Below the pieces are notes generated by a model. It was not told where the DNA came from and made no database searches. It saw nothing but the letters and a program-made list of their open reading frames with translations. Position numbers and translations under genes: made by a program. Source: Blakeslea trispora (taxonomy: Eukaryota; Mucoromycota; Mucoromycetes; Mucorales; Choanephoraceae). Taken from it: DNA of 64,000 nucleotides. This document shows, one piece after another, positions 1 to 12,950 of this stretch. The DNA is taken from the NCBI GenBank assembly GCA_025331445.1, contig JAIWNE010000010.1, positions 434,001-498,000 on the forward strand, written 5' to 3'. Every line of letters begins with the position of its first letter. Within the stretch, counting starts at the first letter, position 1.

Positions 1-170
1 TCATTCAAGGATAGTTTAGCACCCAACAATACATCCAAAGTAGGATCATCACTTGAATTCCTTCTAGAGGCTGGCATAGAGCGTGATGAAGGTGGTCTTA
101 TCTGACTAAAATGATACAAATCCACTGGGCTATCGAATAAAGAACGTTTGATTGTTTCGTGCTCTTCCAT
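1..170 (-). CDS. N-terminal fragment of an unknown protein, runs off the left edge
   Basis: An open frame begins at the ATG at 168-170 on the minus strand and continues to the edge of the window without a stop (56 codons). The visible protein starts MEEHETIKRSLFDSPVDLYH and continues Ser/Arg/Pro-rich. No domain is recognisable in this stretch, which looks like a disordered N-terminus. The start lies just behind a pyrimidine-rich and A-rich leader on the minus strand, as in other genes here. The frame being open to the edge and its non-repetitive composition support a real gene, but its function cannot be called. Confidence 0.5.
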   Translation of the reverse strand, partial: MEEHETIKRSLFDSPVDLYHFSQIRPPSSRSMPASRRNSSDDPTLDVLLGAKLSLN

Positions 171-911
171 CTGTTTCCTCTCTCTTTTTTTTCTCGGGAA
201 CGGGAAGAAAGAAAAATAATGCAAAAAAAAAAAAAAATAGATTCCAAGATCCATCAGAATGTGTGACTTGGCGCCTATTTAAATGGATCCAATCAAGAGA
301 GCCGATTTTTGTTAATGCGTTAAGTGAGAGAGAGGAAAGCATGAACTACTTTGGCGAAAGAAACTAGTTGAAACCAGTTTGAGAACTTTAAACGTCAAGT
401 AGAGTGAGAGAGAACAGAAAAATGACACCGAGATGAAGGACATGACAGAGACAATGAAGATGAAGAAAGTATACATCTTGCTTTTTTTTAAAAAAATTGA
501 AGGAAAGTCTGACTCAAGCTTACTCGATAACTATTCAAACAACCTATATGAATAAAGTAATCAAAAAAAAAAGGAAAGCAAATTTGTATGGTACAGAATA
601 GCTTTGTCTTGGTCGAATTACTTTTGACTGAGTTGACCTTAAAATTCTAAAATGACACTTTAGATAAAATAAGAAACTGTTTGCGCTTTCTCTTTCTTCA
701 TTCCTAATTCTTGTTACTTTTTCAAGCAATTCCAACCTATTTCAATGAAAGAAGTCCTATTGTTTTCCATGATTGGGCAAACTGGGTTGGTGTAATCATT
801 CCCTGAATATTTAGAGTTGTTGTACTACGTGAAATACTCTTAAAAAAAGGAAATAGAAAACACTGTTTGCTTCTTTATTCTCTCTTTTTTTTTTTAAACT
901 TTCCAAACATC
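171..911. other. Intergenic, divergent promoters
   Basis: This lies between the start codons of two divergent genes. It holds A- and T-homopolymers and a CT-rich run just before the ATG at 912. I see no convincing coding sequence: the overlapping open frames on both strands are low-complexity translations of A/T runs. Confidence 0.5.
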
Positions 912-1919
912 ATGGCTAAAAAGAAAGATACCCCATCCTCAAAAGAATCAGCTCCCAAAGTAGTCTTGAGAACTTATCGAGAATCAGATTATGAAGAGGT
1001 AGAATATTTGTTTAGAGCCACTCAAATCCCTCTTGTGTACGAGAGTATCCGAAGCAAGATTTGGGCTCCTCTCACTTGGGTTATTTGGTTTATTGGCTAT
1101 AGTGCTATTCTCTATACCATTCCGTTTGTGACAGATCGTATTCTCGGTAAAGATATTCCTCTATGGGCCATGACGACCATCAAAGTATTCTCTACCTTCT
1201 GGTGGGGTGTATTGGCCTTTGTGACCCTCTTTGTGACATCCGATCGTGTCGAGATGCAGAATCGAGTCGATGAAGCCATGGCCAACGACCTCAGTGACCC
1301 TGATCTCTATTACCTCAACTACACAGTGCAAGATGGCAAGAAGGTCCGAAAGCCTGAAGAAGAACAGGTACCTTCTCATTTCTGGGTATTATCGGTGGAT
1401 GATAAAATCTGTGGTTTCCTTGGCTTGTCTTGTTATGCTGAGGATAAGGAGGATCAACGAGAGACCTTGCCGGTCGAATGGAAGCAGTTTTTGGTTGCCT
1501 TACTCGAGTTGTTGCGTCTACCTGTTCCTGCTCTGTTGGAAAAGGGAAGACCCAATACAAGTGATTATCAAATCAAGGACAAGAAGCGCATCTTTGCTCA
1601 TCAACAACTTCCTAGAACAGCCACCATCACACGATGGGCTATACGCTCCGATCTTCAGGCGTGTGGTCTGTCTACCTTGCTCATGAACCGTGCTATCACT
1701 TGGTGTAAGGAGCGTGAGATCAATCGTGTCTATGCTTTAGTGAATGAAAGCAACATGGCTGCTGAACAAGTATTGATGAGACGACATGGTTTTGTGATGG
1801 TCAAGAAGTTTAAGAAGGGTTTGTTTGGTCAGTTTGAAAAACTACTTGCTTGTCGAGTGAACGAATGGATGAATAAGCATGGAGAGCAAACAAGAAAGGC
1901 TTTCAAAAAGTCAGAATAG
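912..1919 (+). CDS. Membrane-anchored GNAT-family N-acetyltransferase
   Basis: A single-exon gene of 335 aa. The start chosen is the ATG of MAKKKDTPSS at 912, preceded by a CT/T-rich leader. Two hydrophobic segments near residues 46-70 and 81-105 predict a membrane hairpin. The C-terminal part (about residues 245-310) has the acetyl-CoA binding pattern of the GNAT fold, with SDLQACGLSTLL resembling the Q/R-x-x-G-x-G/A loop, then a helix and the NESNMAAEQVLMRRHGFVMV segment typical of GNAT motif B. The architecture recalls NAT8-like acetyltransferases of the secretory pathway, but the substrate cannot be read from sequence. The stop is only 32 bp from the stop of the convergent gene that follows. 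Confidence 0.8.
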   Translation: MAKKKDTPSSKESAPKVVLRTYRESDYEEVEYLFRATQIPLVYESIRSKIWAPLTWVIWFIGYSAILYTIPFVTDRILGKDIPLWAMTTIKVFSTFWWGVLAFVTLFVTSDRVEMQNRVDEAMANDLSDPDLYYLNYTVQDGKKVRKPEEEQVPSHFWVLSVDDKICGFLGLSCYAEDKEDQRETLPVEWKQFLVALLELLRLPVPALLEKGRPNTSDYQIKDKKRIFAHQQLPRTATITRWAIRSDLQACGLSTLLMNRAITWCKEREINRVYALVNESNMAAEQVLMRRHGFVMVKKFKKGLFGQFEKLLACRVNEWMNKHGEQTRKAFKKSE

Positions 1920-1951
1920 AATGTTTTAAAAACAAGTTTATATGTAATTTT

Positions 1952-2206
1952 TTAATGAATGAAACCAACTAATAAATCAAATAAAACATAAAAGACAATC
2001 ATGAACCAAATGATTTGAACACAACGCTTGAACCAATCTAGATGGATACATTTCTGTCCAGAGTCACTCGAGGGTTTTGCTTCTTCTTCTATAGTCTCAC
2101 TCAGAATAGAGAAATCACCATTGAGCAATTCTTGATGCATTTGTTCCTTTGTGACGGATGATGCCTTGTAGTGTGAAAGAAGAGGTATTGTATCATATCT
2201 ATACAT
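1952..2206 (-). CDS. Small tail-anchored membrane protein, unknown
   Basis: An 84-aa open frame starting at MYRYDTIPLLSHYK. The C-terminus is one hydrophobic segment (WFMIVFYVLFDLLVGFIH), so a single-pass tail-anchored protein is likely. The N-terminal half is acidic with a possible helix. An upstream in-frame start would add a hydrophobic leader encoded in T-rich DNA; I prefer the downstream ATG because it gives an ordinary protein beginning. It sits between the GNAT gene (convergent) and the thiolase gene (same strand, stop at 2375). No family was recognised; short length keeps confidence moderate. Confidence 0.45.
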   Translation of the reverse strand: MYRYDTIPLLSHYKASSVTKEQMHQELLNGDFSILSETIEEEAKPSSDSGQKCIHLDWFKRCVQIIWFMIVFYVLFDLLVGFIH

Positions 2207-2374
2207 GATGTTGTTATAAACAAAAGAAACAAATAACGAAAAGAAGCAACAATCACAGTTAAATAAAGAAAAAAGAGACAAAGAAATGAATTCAGGGTGA
2301 TCCATATGTCACCCTATTTTTTTATTTATTTATTTGTTTATATAAATTCTAATGTTCAATTTCTGTCATCTTTT

Positions 2375-4021
<1,647 letters not shown>

Positions 4022-4868
4022 GGTTCGAAACAGAAAGATAAAGAAGACAAGAAAGAAAAAAAAGAGAGTGAAAAACTGTAGTTAAATAAAAACAAGCTTT
4101 GTAAGATGAATTGTCACAGGCTGTTGATTTCCCACGATGTGAATTATGTGAAAATAAGGGGGGAGTTAGTATAAATTGGTCTTGTAAGACTTTTTTTGGA
4201 AATGTATTCCATACTTTTTTTTCTCCCTGCCTATTTGAATATCGGAGAGGGATCTGTCTTCAACTCAAGCTTGTTTCTCTCGATGTATTCGTTTGCTGGA
4301 TCTGTGTTTTCTTGCTCTCGAGTTGCTTGATACACGAGAATTTCTTAAAAAAAGAGAGAATGCGATAAGCGTATCATCGCTTGACTGGCCAATTGAAAAG
4401 AAGTTGGAAAAAAGTTTAACGTTCTGATGACAAAGCAGTGAAATGTTTGATTTACTAAAGAAGAGAGAGACGTTTTCTTGGTTGCAATCAAATGAGACAC
4501 CAGCTTAACTTTTGTCAATATATCACTGACTTATTGTCCCCGAAAACAGAGAAAGACACAATTTCTGTGTTACAAACAATGCTTCTTTTTATGCAAAAAA
4601 AAAAAACTTGAGTGAAGCTCAACTGTGGAATGAGCAAAAGCAATTGATTGGGTTTCTCGCGTTATAACATAAGTTTGCCCTGGTATTCGAGATAGAAATC
4701 AGGGCCACAGACGACTAAAACAAGTGGCTTTATTTAGTATTTCCCAATCTCAGATAGCTGCGGTTTGTTAGTGTCTCTTGGATAGATTAAGCGGAGAGAA
4801 GTCAAAAAGTCATTTTTTTTTTAGAAAAATCTTTTCTCTCTTCTCTTTATTATTATTTGACGCATCCT
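4022..4868. other. Intergenic, divergent promoter of thiolase and helicase genes
   Basis: This 847-bp region separates two divergent ATGs. It contains several A/T homopolymers and a TTATTATTATT tract just before the helicase start. The 85-codon open frame inside it has no recognisable features and is probably chance. Confidence 0.5.
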
Positions 4869-7800
4869 ATGGCAAAAAAGAAGACAAAGGTTGTTTCTAA
4901 CCGTGGATTTGCTACCACCTCTGCACCCTCCAAAAAGATTGAACCAGAAGTATCAAAAGTAGAAGAAAAGCAACCCGAGCCAAAAAAGGAACCCAAGACA
5001 AGAAGAAAGTCGTCAACACCTATCACTCCTGAGGAGTCTGTCTCACAATGGATTGATAAGCATAGCTCGCTGAATGAGTACAAGGCCGAAGAAAGCATAA
5101 AGAAACTTGACAAGATAGATGCTGTAGCCGAGGAGAAGTCAAGAGATTTTAGAATCACGTCAGATACAGAACAAACTTTACTACAGTTAGCCAAACATGA
5201 AGAGGCAAAGACAGGTATGAAGAGAGAGAGAAAAAAGTGAAGCCAAGAATTAACTTTTTTTTTGGTTTAGCTCTAGGTCATCCTTGTGTAAAAACGTTGG
5301 AAGAAAAGCACAGATGTATCAATCAATTGGATGTGATCTATAGAGTTTTAGTAAAGATAGGATTTGAACATCAAGATGTAGAAGCATCGTTAAAAGCCAC
5401 TCCTTCTGTATTACTGGATGATCATCTTGATTGGGTAAAATATGGACCACTACAAAAGAGAAATGAAAATGAACTTGCTCTAATACACATCAGCTCTGTT
5501 TGCATGTACCCTATGATAGAATGCCCATTGGTTTCTTTGACAAGTATTTTGATGAAAACGAAAAGCAAGAGCATAGAATCAAACTTCAACTTAATCAATC
5601 AAATGCTGGGCATATACCAATAACTGAAGCAGAAGAGAAAAAAGAAGATGTTGTAGTAAAGCATAAATCAAACGATATCCAAGCAAGCGCAGATGATCAG
5701 ATAAAACTGGGTATCTTGGAGGCTGCTCAAACAATGGTAGAGTGAAAAAGAAATGTTGATATTTCCATACACCCTTGCTTTTATCAACTCAAGTTTGTTT
5801 CAAACATGTAGGAAGAGGAAAATGAGGAAGACATTCATGAAATTTATGCACAGCAGAAATTGAAAATGGTGATGCTTCAAGCACTTTTACCGTCTGAGAA
5901 CTCGGGCAAAAAAAAGAAAAAGAATCGAGACTTATCAGAAGCTGTTCCATTAAGTGCTGCTGAAACGGAAAAGACGATGAAGGAGATCAAGAAATTGAAG
6001 GATAGGTTGTCAAGTTTGGAGGCAGATTGGGATTTCAACAAGTCAAAAGCAGAAGCATTATATGCCGAGTACACTCAACTAGAGACACAAAAACAGCGTC
6101 AACAAGCACAAGAACAAGCCAAGCAAAAGAGTATTGAAACAAAAGAAGTAAAGGTGAATCATGATGCAACAGACACTCAAGAATCTGAAGATGAAGGTGG
6201 GTTGTTTGGAGGAATGTTGATGACTGAAGAGGAAGAACAAGCTATTGCCTCATCTCCTGCTGTTCAAGTTGAATCATTTGACTGGCGGGTGATTGATTTA
6301 AGCCTTCCAAAGTCATATGTAGGACGATTCCCCAAGGACTTGCTTTTGGAGTACTGCAATAAGCATAAGCTATTAAAACAAACTTACCATTCAACCAACA
6401 TGGCAAATGGAATCTGGAGAGCCACTCTAAAGATTCAAACTCAAGGATACAATCATTTGCCCATGACATTCGAACTACCAGAAAAGTGTTGTGCCTCAAC
6501 CAAACTGGATGCTGAACAACTCGTCGCATTTCATGCTTTGTTTGAACTCGATTCAGACTCATCTGTGCATAAAGTATTACCTACTGCCTTTAAAGATCTC
6601 TGGAATGAATGGGCTGCTGAAAAGAAGCAACGCATGCTTGGCCCTCAACTTGAAGCTGAAAAGAAAAAGGCTTCTCTGTTGTTTGAATTGGTTGAGTCTG
6701 TCATGAAGAATAAAGGCAAGGTGAAAACGGATGCAAACCATGCAGAAGATGAAGAGAGTAAAGACCATGCCGATACATCATTCAATCATAACAGCTCGAA
6801 ACAGCACACTATCTTTTCACGTGTACAAAGCAGCTTCAGGAAACGATTAGATGATAAAAACTATCGCGAAATGAAAGAGAAACGTCAACAGTTGCCAATT
6901 TCAGCTTATCAAGACCACATCCTAGAGTTGATACAAAAGCATCAAGTGATCATTATCTCTGGTGAAACTGGTTGTGGTAAAAGTACTCAAGTGCCTCAGT
7001 TCTTGGCTGAGCACCTTTTACTTGGATCAAATCAAGCTGGATCAGTCATCTGTACTCAACCTCGCCGTATCTCAGCCATCTCAATCGCTAACCGTGTATC
7101 CATTGAGATGGGTGATCAACCCAAGTCGACAGGTAGTCGAAATGCAATGGTAGGCTATCAGATTCGACTCGAGAGCAAGGCATCTCCAGAGAATGTACTG
7201 TTTTTCTGTACCACAGGTATACTCCTACGTCGCTTAGAGAGTGACAAACATCTGAAGGGCGTTTCATTTGTTGTGGTGGATGAAGTACATGAGCGTACGA
7301 TGGAAAGCGATTTTCTGATCATCATTCTAAAGAGGCTCTGTATTGCTCGACCTGACCTGAAGATTATCCTCATGAGTGCCACTGTAGAAGCAGATCGGTT
7401 CTCTAGTTATTTCAATCATTGTCCTGTTGTCTCAGTTCCCGGTCGAACTTTCCCTGTCCATGCTCAGTATCTTGAAGATGTGATTGAAAGTACAGGTTAT
7501 GTGGTAGAAGAAGATTCGCATTATGCTATCAAGAGTCATCGATTGAAGACAGACCAGGGTACTGTGCAAGTCTCTGGTCTTCATGGATCAACAAAGCGTG
7601 TGCACTATGAGATGTTTGAGGAAGACTCTGATGATGAGGATCCTTATGACCCTACACGTATCGAATCAAAATTGACCATAGTTTCTCAGCAACCAGACGT
7701 TCTACAACAGACAGCAAATGAAGATAAAATATACAGTCGACAAACCCGAAAGATGTTGAAACGGCTAGATGATAAAAAGATCAATAATGACTTGATACTT

Positions 7801-9835
7801 CAGTTACTTGACTATATTTATTCAGAACAGCTAATGTCGGAGAAGCACAAATCAACCAAAGATCAAGCGCAAGAATCTCTAGCACAGTCAAACAATAGCG
7901 AAAAACTTCAAATACCTGATAAAGGGGCTATCTTGATATTTTTACCTGGTATGAATGAGATCAGAAGACTTTATGATATCGTCTCTAGTCATCCTGTCTT
8001 TGGCGATCCTACAAAGTTTTTATTGATTGCATTGCACTCTACTCTATCGTCTGAGCATCAGGAGAAGGCATTCGACATTCCACCCGAGGGAGTAAGAAAG
8101 ATAGTGTTCTCAACAAACATTGCAGAAACAGGTGTTACTATCAGCGACGTAACTATTGTCATTGATACTGGTATGGCTAGAGTTGTAAGGTAAGTGATCA
8201 AAAGAAAGAAAAAAAAAGCAAGCTTTAGTTCTTACACATCCATTGTTAGCTATGATGATAAGAAAAGAGTCACTAGGCTTTTGCAAAAGCATATCGCGAA
8301 AGCAAATGTCCGACAAAGACGAGGTCGTGCTGGTCGTGTACAGGAAGGTGTTTGCTTTCATCTTTTCAGCAAACAAAAGTTTGAAGAGGTAAGGAAAGCC
8401 TCCCAAAGCAATCAAACAGAAAACTCACATCTGTATGCATATTAGATGCCTGATTTTGAATTACCTGAAATTCTTCGTCTACCACTTGAAGAGTTATGTT
8501 TGAGAATCAAAGTGTGTCGCTTGGGAAGTATTCGAAAAACTCTTGAAGAAGCACTGGATCGACCTGATGATAAAATGATTGAAAATGCTATTCAATCATT
8601 GCAGGAGGTATAAGATTGCAGACATGAACTTTGTATCTTTGGGTTCTGACATGAAACCATAGGTACAAGCATTGACAATTGAAAATGATGATGAGGTGCT
8701 TACTCCTCTCGGCTCTCATCTGTCAAATTTACCTGTGGATGTACATATGGGAAAAATGATTATCTTTGGTGCCTTGTTTAGATGCCTAGATCCCATTCTT
8801 ACTATTGCAGCCTCCTTGAGTTTTAAGAGTCCCTTTATTCGACCTTTTGGAAAAGAAGATGAAGCAGACACAGCACGAGCACGTTTCCAGACGGATAACT
8901 CTGACTTTTTAACCATCTATAAGGCTTATTCTGAATGGAGAAGACACCTTGACCAACTGCGATTAGACAAGACACTTTCCAACTGGAGCATCAGAAGGAA
9001 AATGACCAGCTTTTGTAAAGATAACTATCTGAGCGAACAAAATCTGGAAATGATTGAAGACATGAAGCGTCAGTACCTTGGACTTTTGATCAGTATTGGG
9101 TTTGTTAAGCCAGTTGACGATGCTTACAAAGCAAACCCTTATGAGATCAAACGGTCAGGGATTCAATTGTGTCAAATACCAAGTTTGTATAACATGCATG
9201 CATCTTCAGTTCCTGTGATCAATGCAGCTTTAACTGCAGGCTTATATCCCAAAGTAGCTGAATTTATGTCTCAAACAAAGCAAATTGCTCACAAAAACCT
9301 GAGCCTTGAAATTCATCCTTCTTCCATTCTATTTCAAAAGGAACATACATTTACATCTGAATTCCTCATCTATAACACAGTGGTCATGAACAATTCAGGC
9401 GGACAGGCAAACGATAGAGTCTACATGTGGGAAACAGCAACTGTTGATCCTATTGCTATTGTTTTGCTTTCAACGCATATGAATATCAAGGTAAGTGAAA
9501 GAAGAAAAAAGACAAGGGAAAGTGCATCTTGGAGCTGAACCCTATTTTACATGCTCATTCAATTGTAGTATAAACAAAGACAAATCATTCTTGACAATTG
9601 GCTTTACTTCAAGTGTTTTGCAAGAACAGCTGTACTCTTGAAGTTTATAAGGAAAGAATTGGTAAGTTCAGAATGAGATCTGGGATGAGTCAAATCATTT
9701 ATCTTATTTCTTTGTTAGAATAAATGGCTAGAAGACAAAATGAATCAACCTGATCTTGACCTGACAACACGCAGTGAGCGAATGTTGAATGCCCTGACAA
9801 AAACTCTGGAGACATGTTCCATGCAGCAAAAATAA
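4869..9835 (+). CDS. DEAH-type RNA helicase, DHX29-like (translation initiation on structured mRNA)
   Basis: Nine exons, join(4869..5214, 5271..5434, 5494..5736, 5812..8189, 8250..8388, 8446..8607, 8663..9490, 9569..9661, 9719..9835), giving 1489 aa. N-terminal Lys-rich region, then a UBA-like segment and the conserved LCLHVPYDRMP region that distinguishes the DHX29/DHX57 branch. The helicase core shows motif I GETGCGKST (about residue 635), motif II DEVH (741), motif III SAT (773), motif V STNIAETGVTI and motif VI QRRGRAGR (1066-1073), followed by HA2/ratchet and OB-fold regions. DEVH instead of DEAH fits this branch as I recall it. Length matches DHX29 (about 1370 aa) and the yeast relative YLR419W (about 1435 aa). 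Family knowledge: DHX29 binds 40S subunits and helps scanning through structured 5' leaders. Exon 2 has two tandem acceptors 6 nt apart (5271 or 5277), both in frame. Confidence 0.92.
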
Positions 9836-10653
9836 AAGTGGCATTTTCAGTTTCTTTGTTTTTTTGGCGTAATTTTATCATGCCAAAGTTTATTTGTCTT
9901 GACAAAAGGAGAAACAAAAAAAAACTTTTTCTTTTTTTCTCGAACATTGCTTCAATATGTGTGATGTAGAATAGGAGAATTTCTTCAGGACAGCATAAAG
10001 GGGATTGTTTGATGTCAATTTAAAACTATTACAAAAAAGAATAAGGGAGACAAACGTATAGAGTAATTTGTTATATTACTTTTGAAAGGAGTTATGATGT
10101 TGCTACTTTGATTGAGTTTTTTCGATTTAATATGATTAAATTCTGAGTAAAATTGGACATTCGCGTTATCACAATTGATTGTTTTTAGGTTTACTGTATG
10201 TTGAACTGGTCATCATTAAGCCCAGAAAAAAAAAAGAACAACTCAAGTTTTGCATATCATAATTTATTCTCCCTTGTATAAATCTAGGGGATCATTTATT
10301 TTTTTTTTGTTTATGAAACAAAGAGATGAATTGACTGAGCTGTTTATTTTATTTCTTTCAAGTAGGAGAATGACAAAGGGGTTGATTATTCAAGTAAGAA
10401 AAATTGCAGTAAAACTATGATAAAGAATTGAGGAGAAAGAGTGAAAAGACTATATTTTTAATGAAGGAGAGACAGAAATATGGATAGCCAAAGCCAGTAG
10501 AAATACAATCATGCATTTTCTATTTTGGAGCAAACTGGTCTTTGTGCTTTTAATTGTTTTTGAGCTAACGATTCTCATCATTGTTTCTTTTTTCTTTGCT
10601 TTCTTTACTCTTGTAATAGATACCAACATTTGTAAACAAAAACTTATGCATTC
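9836..10653. other. Intergenic
   Basis: This holds the 3' region of the helicase gene and the upstream region of the kinase gene. It is AT-rich with many homopolymers. An open frame around 10511-10729 is hydrophobic and overlaps the kinase's first exon in another frame; I regard it as spurious. Confidence 0.45.
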
Positions 10654-12950
10654 ATGGTGCTGGCTCCTTCATGCAACATATCGGTCTTTGAAACGACACT
10701 CACTATTCAACAAAACACATTGTCAGTAGGTACTATTGTATTAATAAAAAAAAAATGAGGGACACCTCTGACTGGTTACTATAGGTGTTTAATGTGATCC
10801 TCCAGACACCAGAGTCATCAGTATCACTGATTCGATACCCTTTTGACTTTATAGAGTTTCACCATAAGGTATTGAAGCAATGTCTAGACCACAACTATCC
10901 TCACTTATACAAAAAAACAAAATAGATTTTATTATATCATCCCAAACCAAAAATAACTTTCCCAACCCTTAGCAACCCTTCCAAAAAATCAGATAGTTAT
11001 GGATGTCATTTTTTTCGAGGCTGGTTCTCATGCAAAAAGAAGAAATCAAATGCAATTAAATTAGAAAAGTACTTGAAAAGCTGTTTTCAACATCCTATCG
11101 TCAGCAAATCCTCTATTTTGCAGGACTTTACACGAGTACAGAGAGAAGAGGATCATATTGTAGTGTCTCAATCAACATTTACAAGAGTTGCACCAAGCAG
11201 TCATTCGTCTTTAACAACAAATGAACAGGAGAAAGAAATATCTCAGATAACATCTAAATCAGACGAAACTTCCTTTGTAGATCAACATTCAGAATTGTCC
11301 TTGAGCAATTCGATTGAAAGTCATCCAAACGAGCTCAAGATAAAGCCGTCAAATGAACACGAACTTACGCTTGATAGTTTTAGCTTGTTAAAGGTACTTG
11401 GCAAAGGATGTATGGGAAAGGTAAGGCAAATCAGAAAAAAAAAGGAAGCATTATCCGCAAGAATCTAATATCTGGCTTGGTTCTCTTCAATCACAATGTA
11501 AAAAAAAAAAAAGGTATTGCTAGTTCGATCAAAAGAAAACAACAATCTTTATGCTTTGAAAGTCATGAAGAAAAAGCGAATTATTCAACACAAAGAAGTA
11601 GCTCACATTATCGCTGAGCGAGATATTTTGATACGCTTAAGGAATCAAGCATTTATTGCCAATACTTATTGTATCTTCCAGACGACGTTTGATATTTGCC
11701 TTGTATTGGAATATTACCCAGGTGGAGATCTTGCTACAAGGCTCTTTAATGGATCTGCATTCAGCAAAGAAGAGGTTCTTTTCTTTTCAGCAGAGATACT
11801 GCAAGGTCTAGACACGCTACATCAACATGGCATTATTTATAGGTAAGAGAAGGAAATCCTCTTTTTTTTCCTCAATTGCTTAACCTTCACCCCACTCCCT
11901 CATTCAGGGACCTTAAGCCGGAAAACGTCGTCATTGGCCAGAATGGTCATATTGTCTTGACTGATTTTGGTCTTTCCAAGTTATTCTCAGAGAGCGATCT
12001 GAATGACTTGAAGACACCTTTCACGCAAACATTTTGTGGCACTGCTGAATATTTAGCGCCAGAGGTACTCTTGGGTGAGCCTTATACATATGCTGTAGAT
12101 TTCTGGAGTCTAGGAACACTTTTGTATGAGATGGTGACAGGAACAGTAAGTTTAAAAAATAAATAAGAAAAGGGGGAGTGTAAATACTGTCTCACTGATG
12201 CCATGATGATAGACACCATTTTGGGCATCAACCCATATGGAGATGTATCAAAGAGTAATGAAAGATTCACTTGAGTTTTCTTCTTCTTTTGATGATGACA
12301 CAAAAGATCTCTTAACAGGGGTAAGTCTAGTTTATGATGAGGAAAAATCAATTTATGTTTAATTTTTTTTTTTGACAACAAAGCTCCTGGAAAAAGAGCC
12401 TCTGTATAGGTTAGGCTGGGGGTCTGACGGGATAACACAAATTAAATCACACCCTTATTTTGATTCAGTGGATTGGGATTGTGTGAAACAACAAAAGTTG
12501 GTTCCACCCTCAGTTCCGAGTATCAGGCACGAATCAGACGTCTCCAATTTTGATAAGCAATTTACTTGTATGCCTGTTAGAGTTTCATCGTCCAGTTTGA
12601 CAGCAAGCCAACTAGAGACCTCAGAACAAGACCTCTTTGATAACTTCTTGTTTTATTCCAATCTAGCAGACAAGACAAAGGATAGTCAATCGCCTGTTCG
12701 AACTTTAGTGCGAAAGACAGGTTGCATCTCAGAAGCCAGTCGTCCTATTTGTAATCATACAATAGCAAATACCAGCGATCCTATTTTATCTCATTCAAAG
12801 TTCGGTTACACCAATATGCCAATTCACGACAGACAATTCCCCACTGCAAGAAACAGACAGCCAGCACGCGCTCCATCCATTCAACATGATCTAGGTAACC
12901 GAACAATACGAGAATCTGTTGCATTGTGTCCGACTTTCTTTGACACTTGA
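10654..12950 (+). CDS. PX-domain AGC-type serine/threonine kinase (SGK3/YPK-like)
   Basis: Seven exons, join(10654..10725, 10785..10868, 10926..11420, 11514..11842, 11908..12145, 12213..12320, 12384..12950), giving 630 aa. The first two exons are short and were found by continuing the PX fold upstream. PX domain about residues 8-125, with phosphoinositide-binding pattern [14 protein letters not shown] (Arg41) and [12 protein letters not shown]. Kinase domain: LGKGCMGK (210-217), Lys233 of YALK, YRDLKPEN (327-333), DFG (346-348), and activation loop [12 protein letters not shown] with Thr368 in the PDK1-site position. The AGC C-tail contains NFDKQFT (497-503). The hydrophobic motif FDNFLF (527-532) has Leu531 where a phosphorylatable Ser/Thr is usual. 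Family knowledge: PX-AGC kinases act on endosomal or plasma-membrane phosphoinositides downstream of TORC2/PDK1. Substrates are unknown. Confidence 0.88.

Noticed and set aside
4111..4368. 85-codon open frame upstream of the helicase
   Set aside because: It lies in the divergent promoter, lacks a proper ATG context and any motif.
7279..7290. DEVH instead of DEAH in the helicase as a loss of catalytic motif
   Set aside because: The change keeps Asp, Glu and His and, as far as I recall, DEVH is normal for the DHX29/DHX57 branch.
4869..9835. RNA helicase plus HMG-box gene as the Mucorales sex locus
   Set aside because: The sex locus places an HMG gene between a triose-phosphate transporter and an RNA helicase. 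Here the helicase is DHX29-like, the HMG gene is about 45 kb away with a SAM domain, and no such transporter is present.
10511..10729. 72-codon hydrophobic open frame before the kinase
   Set aside because: It overlaps the kinase's first exon in a different frame, is a translation of T-rich DNA, and the PX domain requires the other frame.
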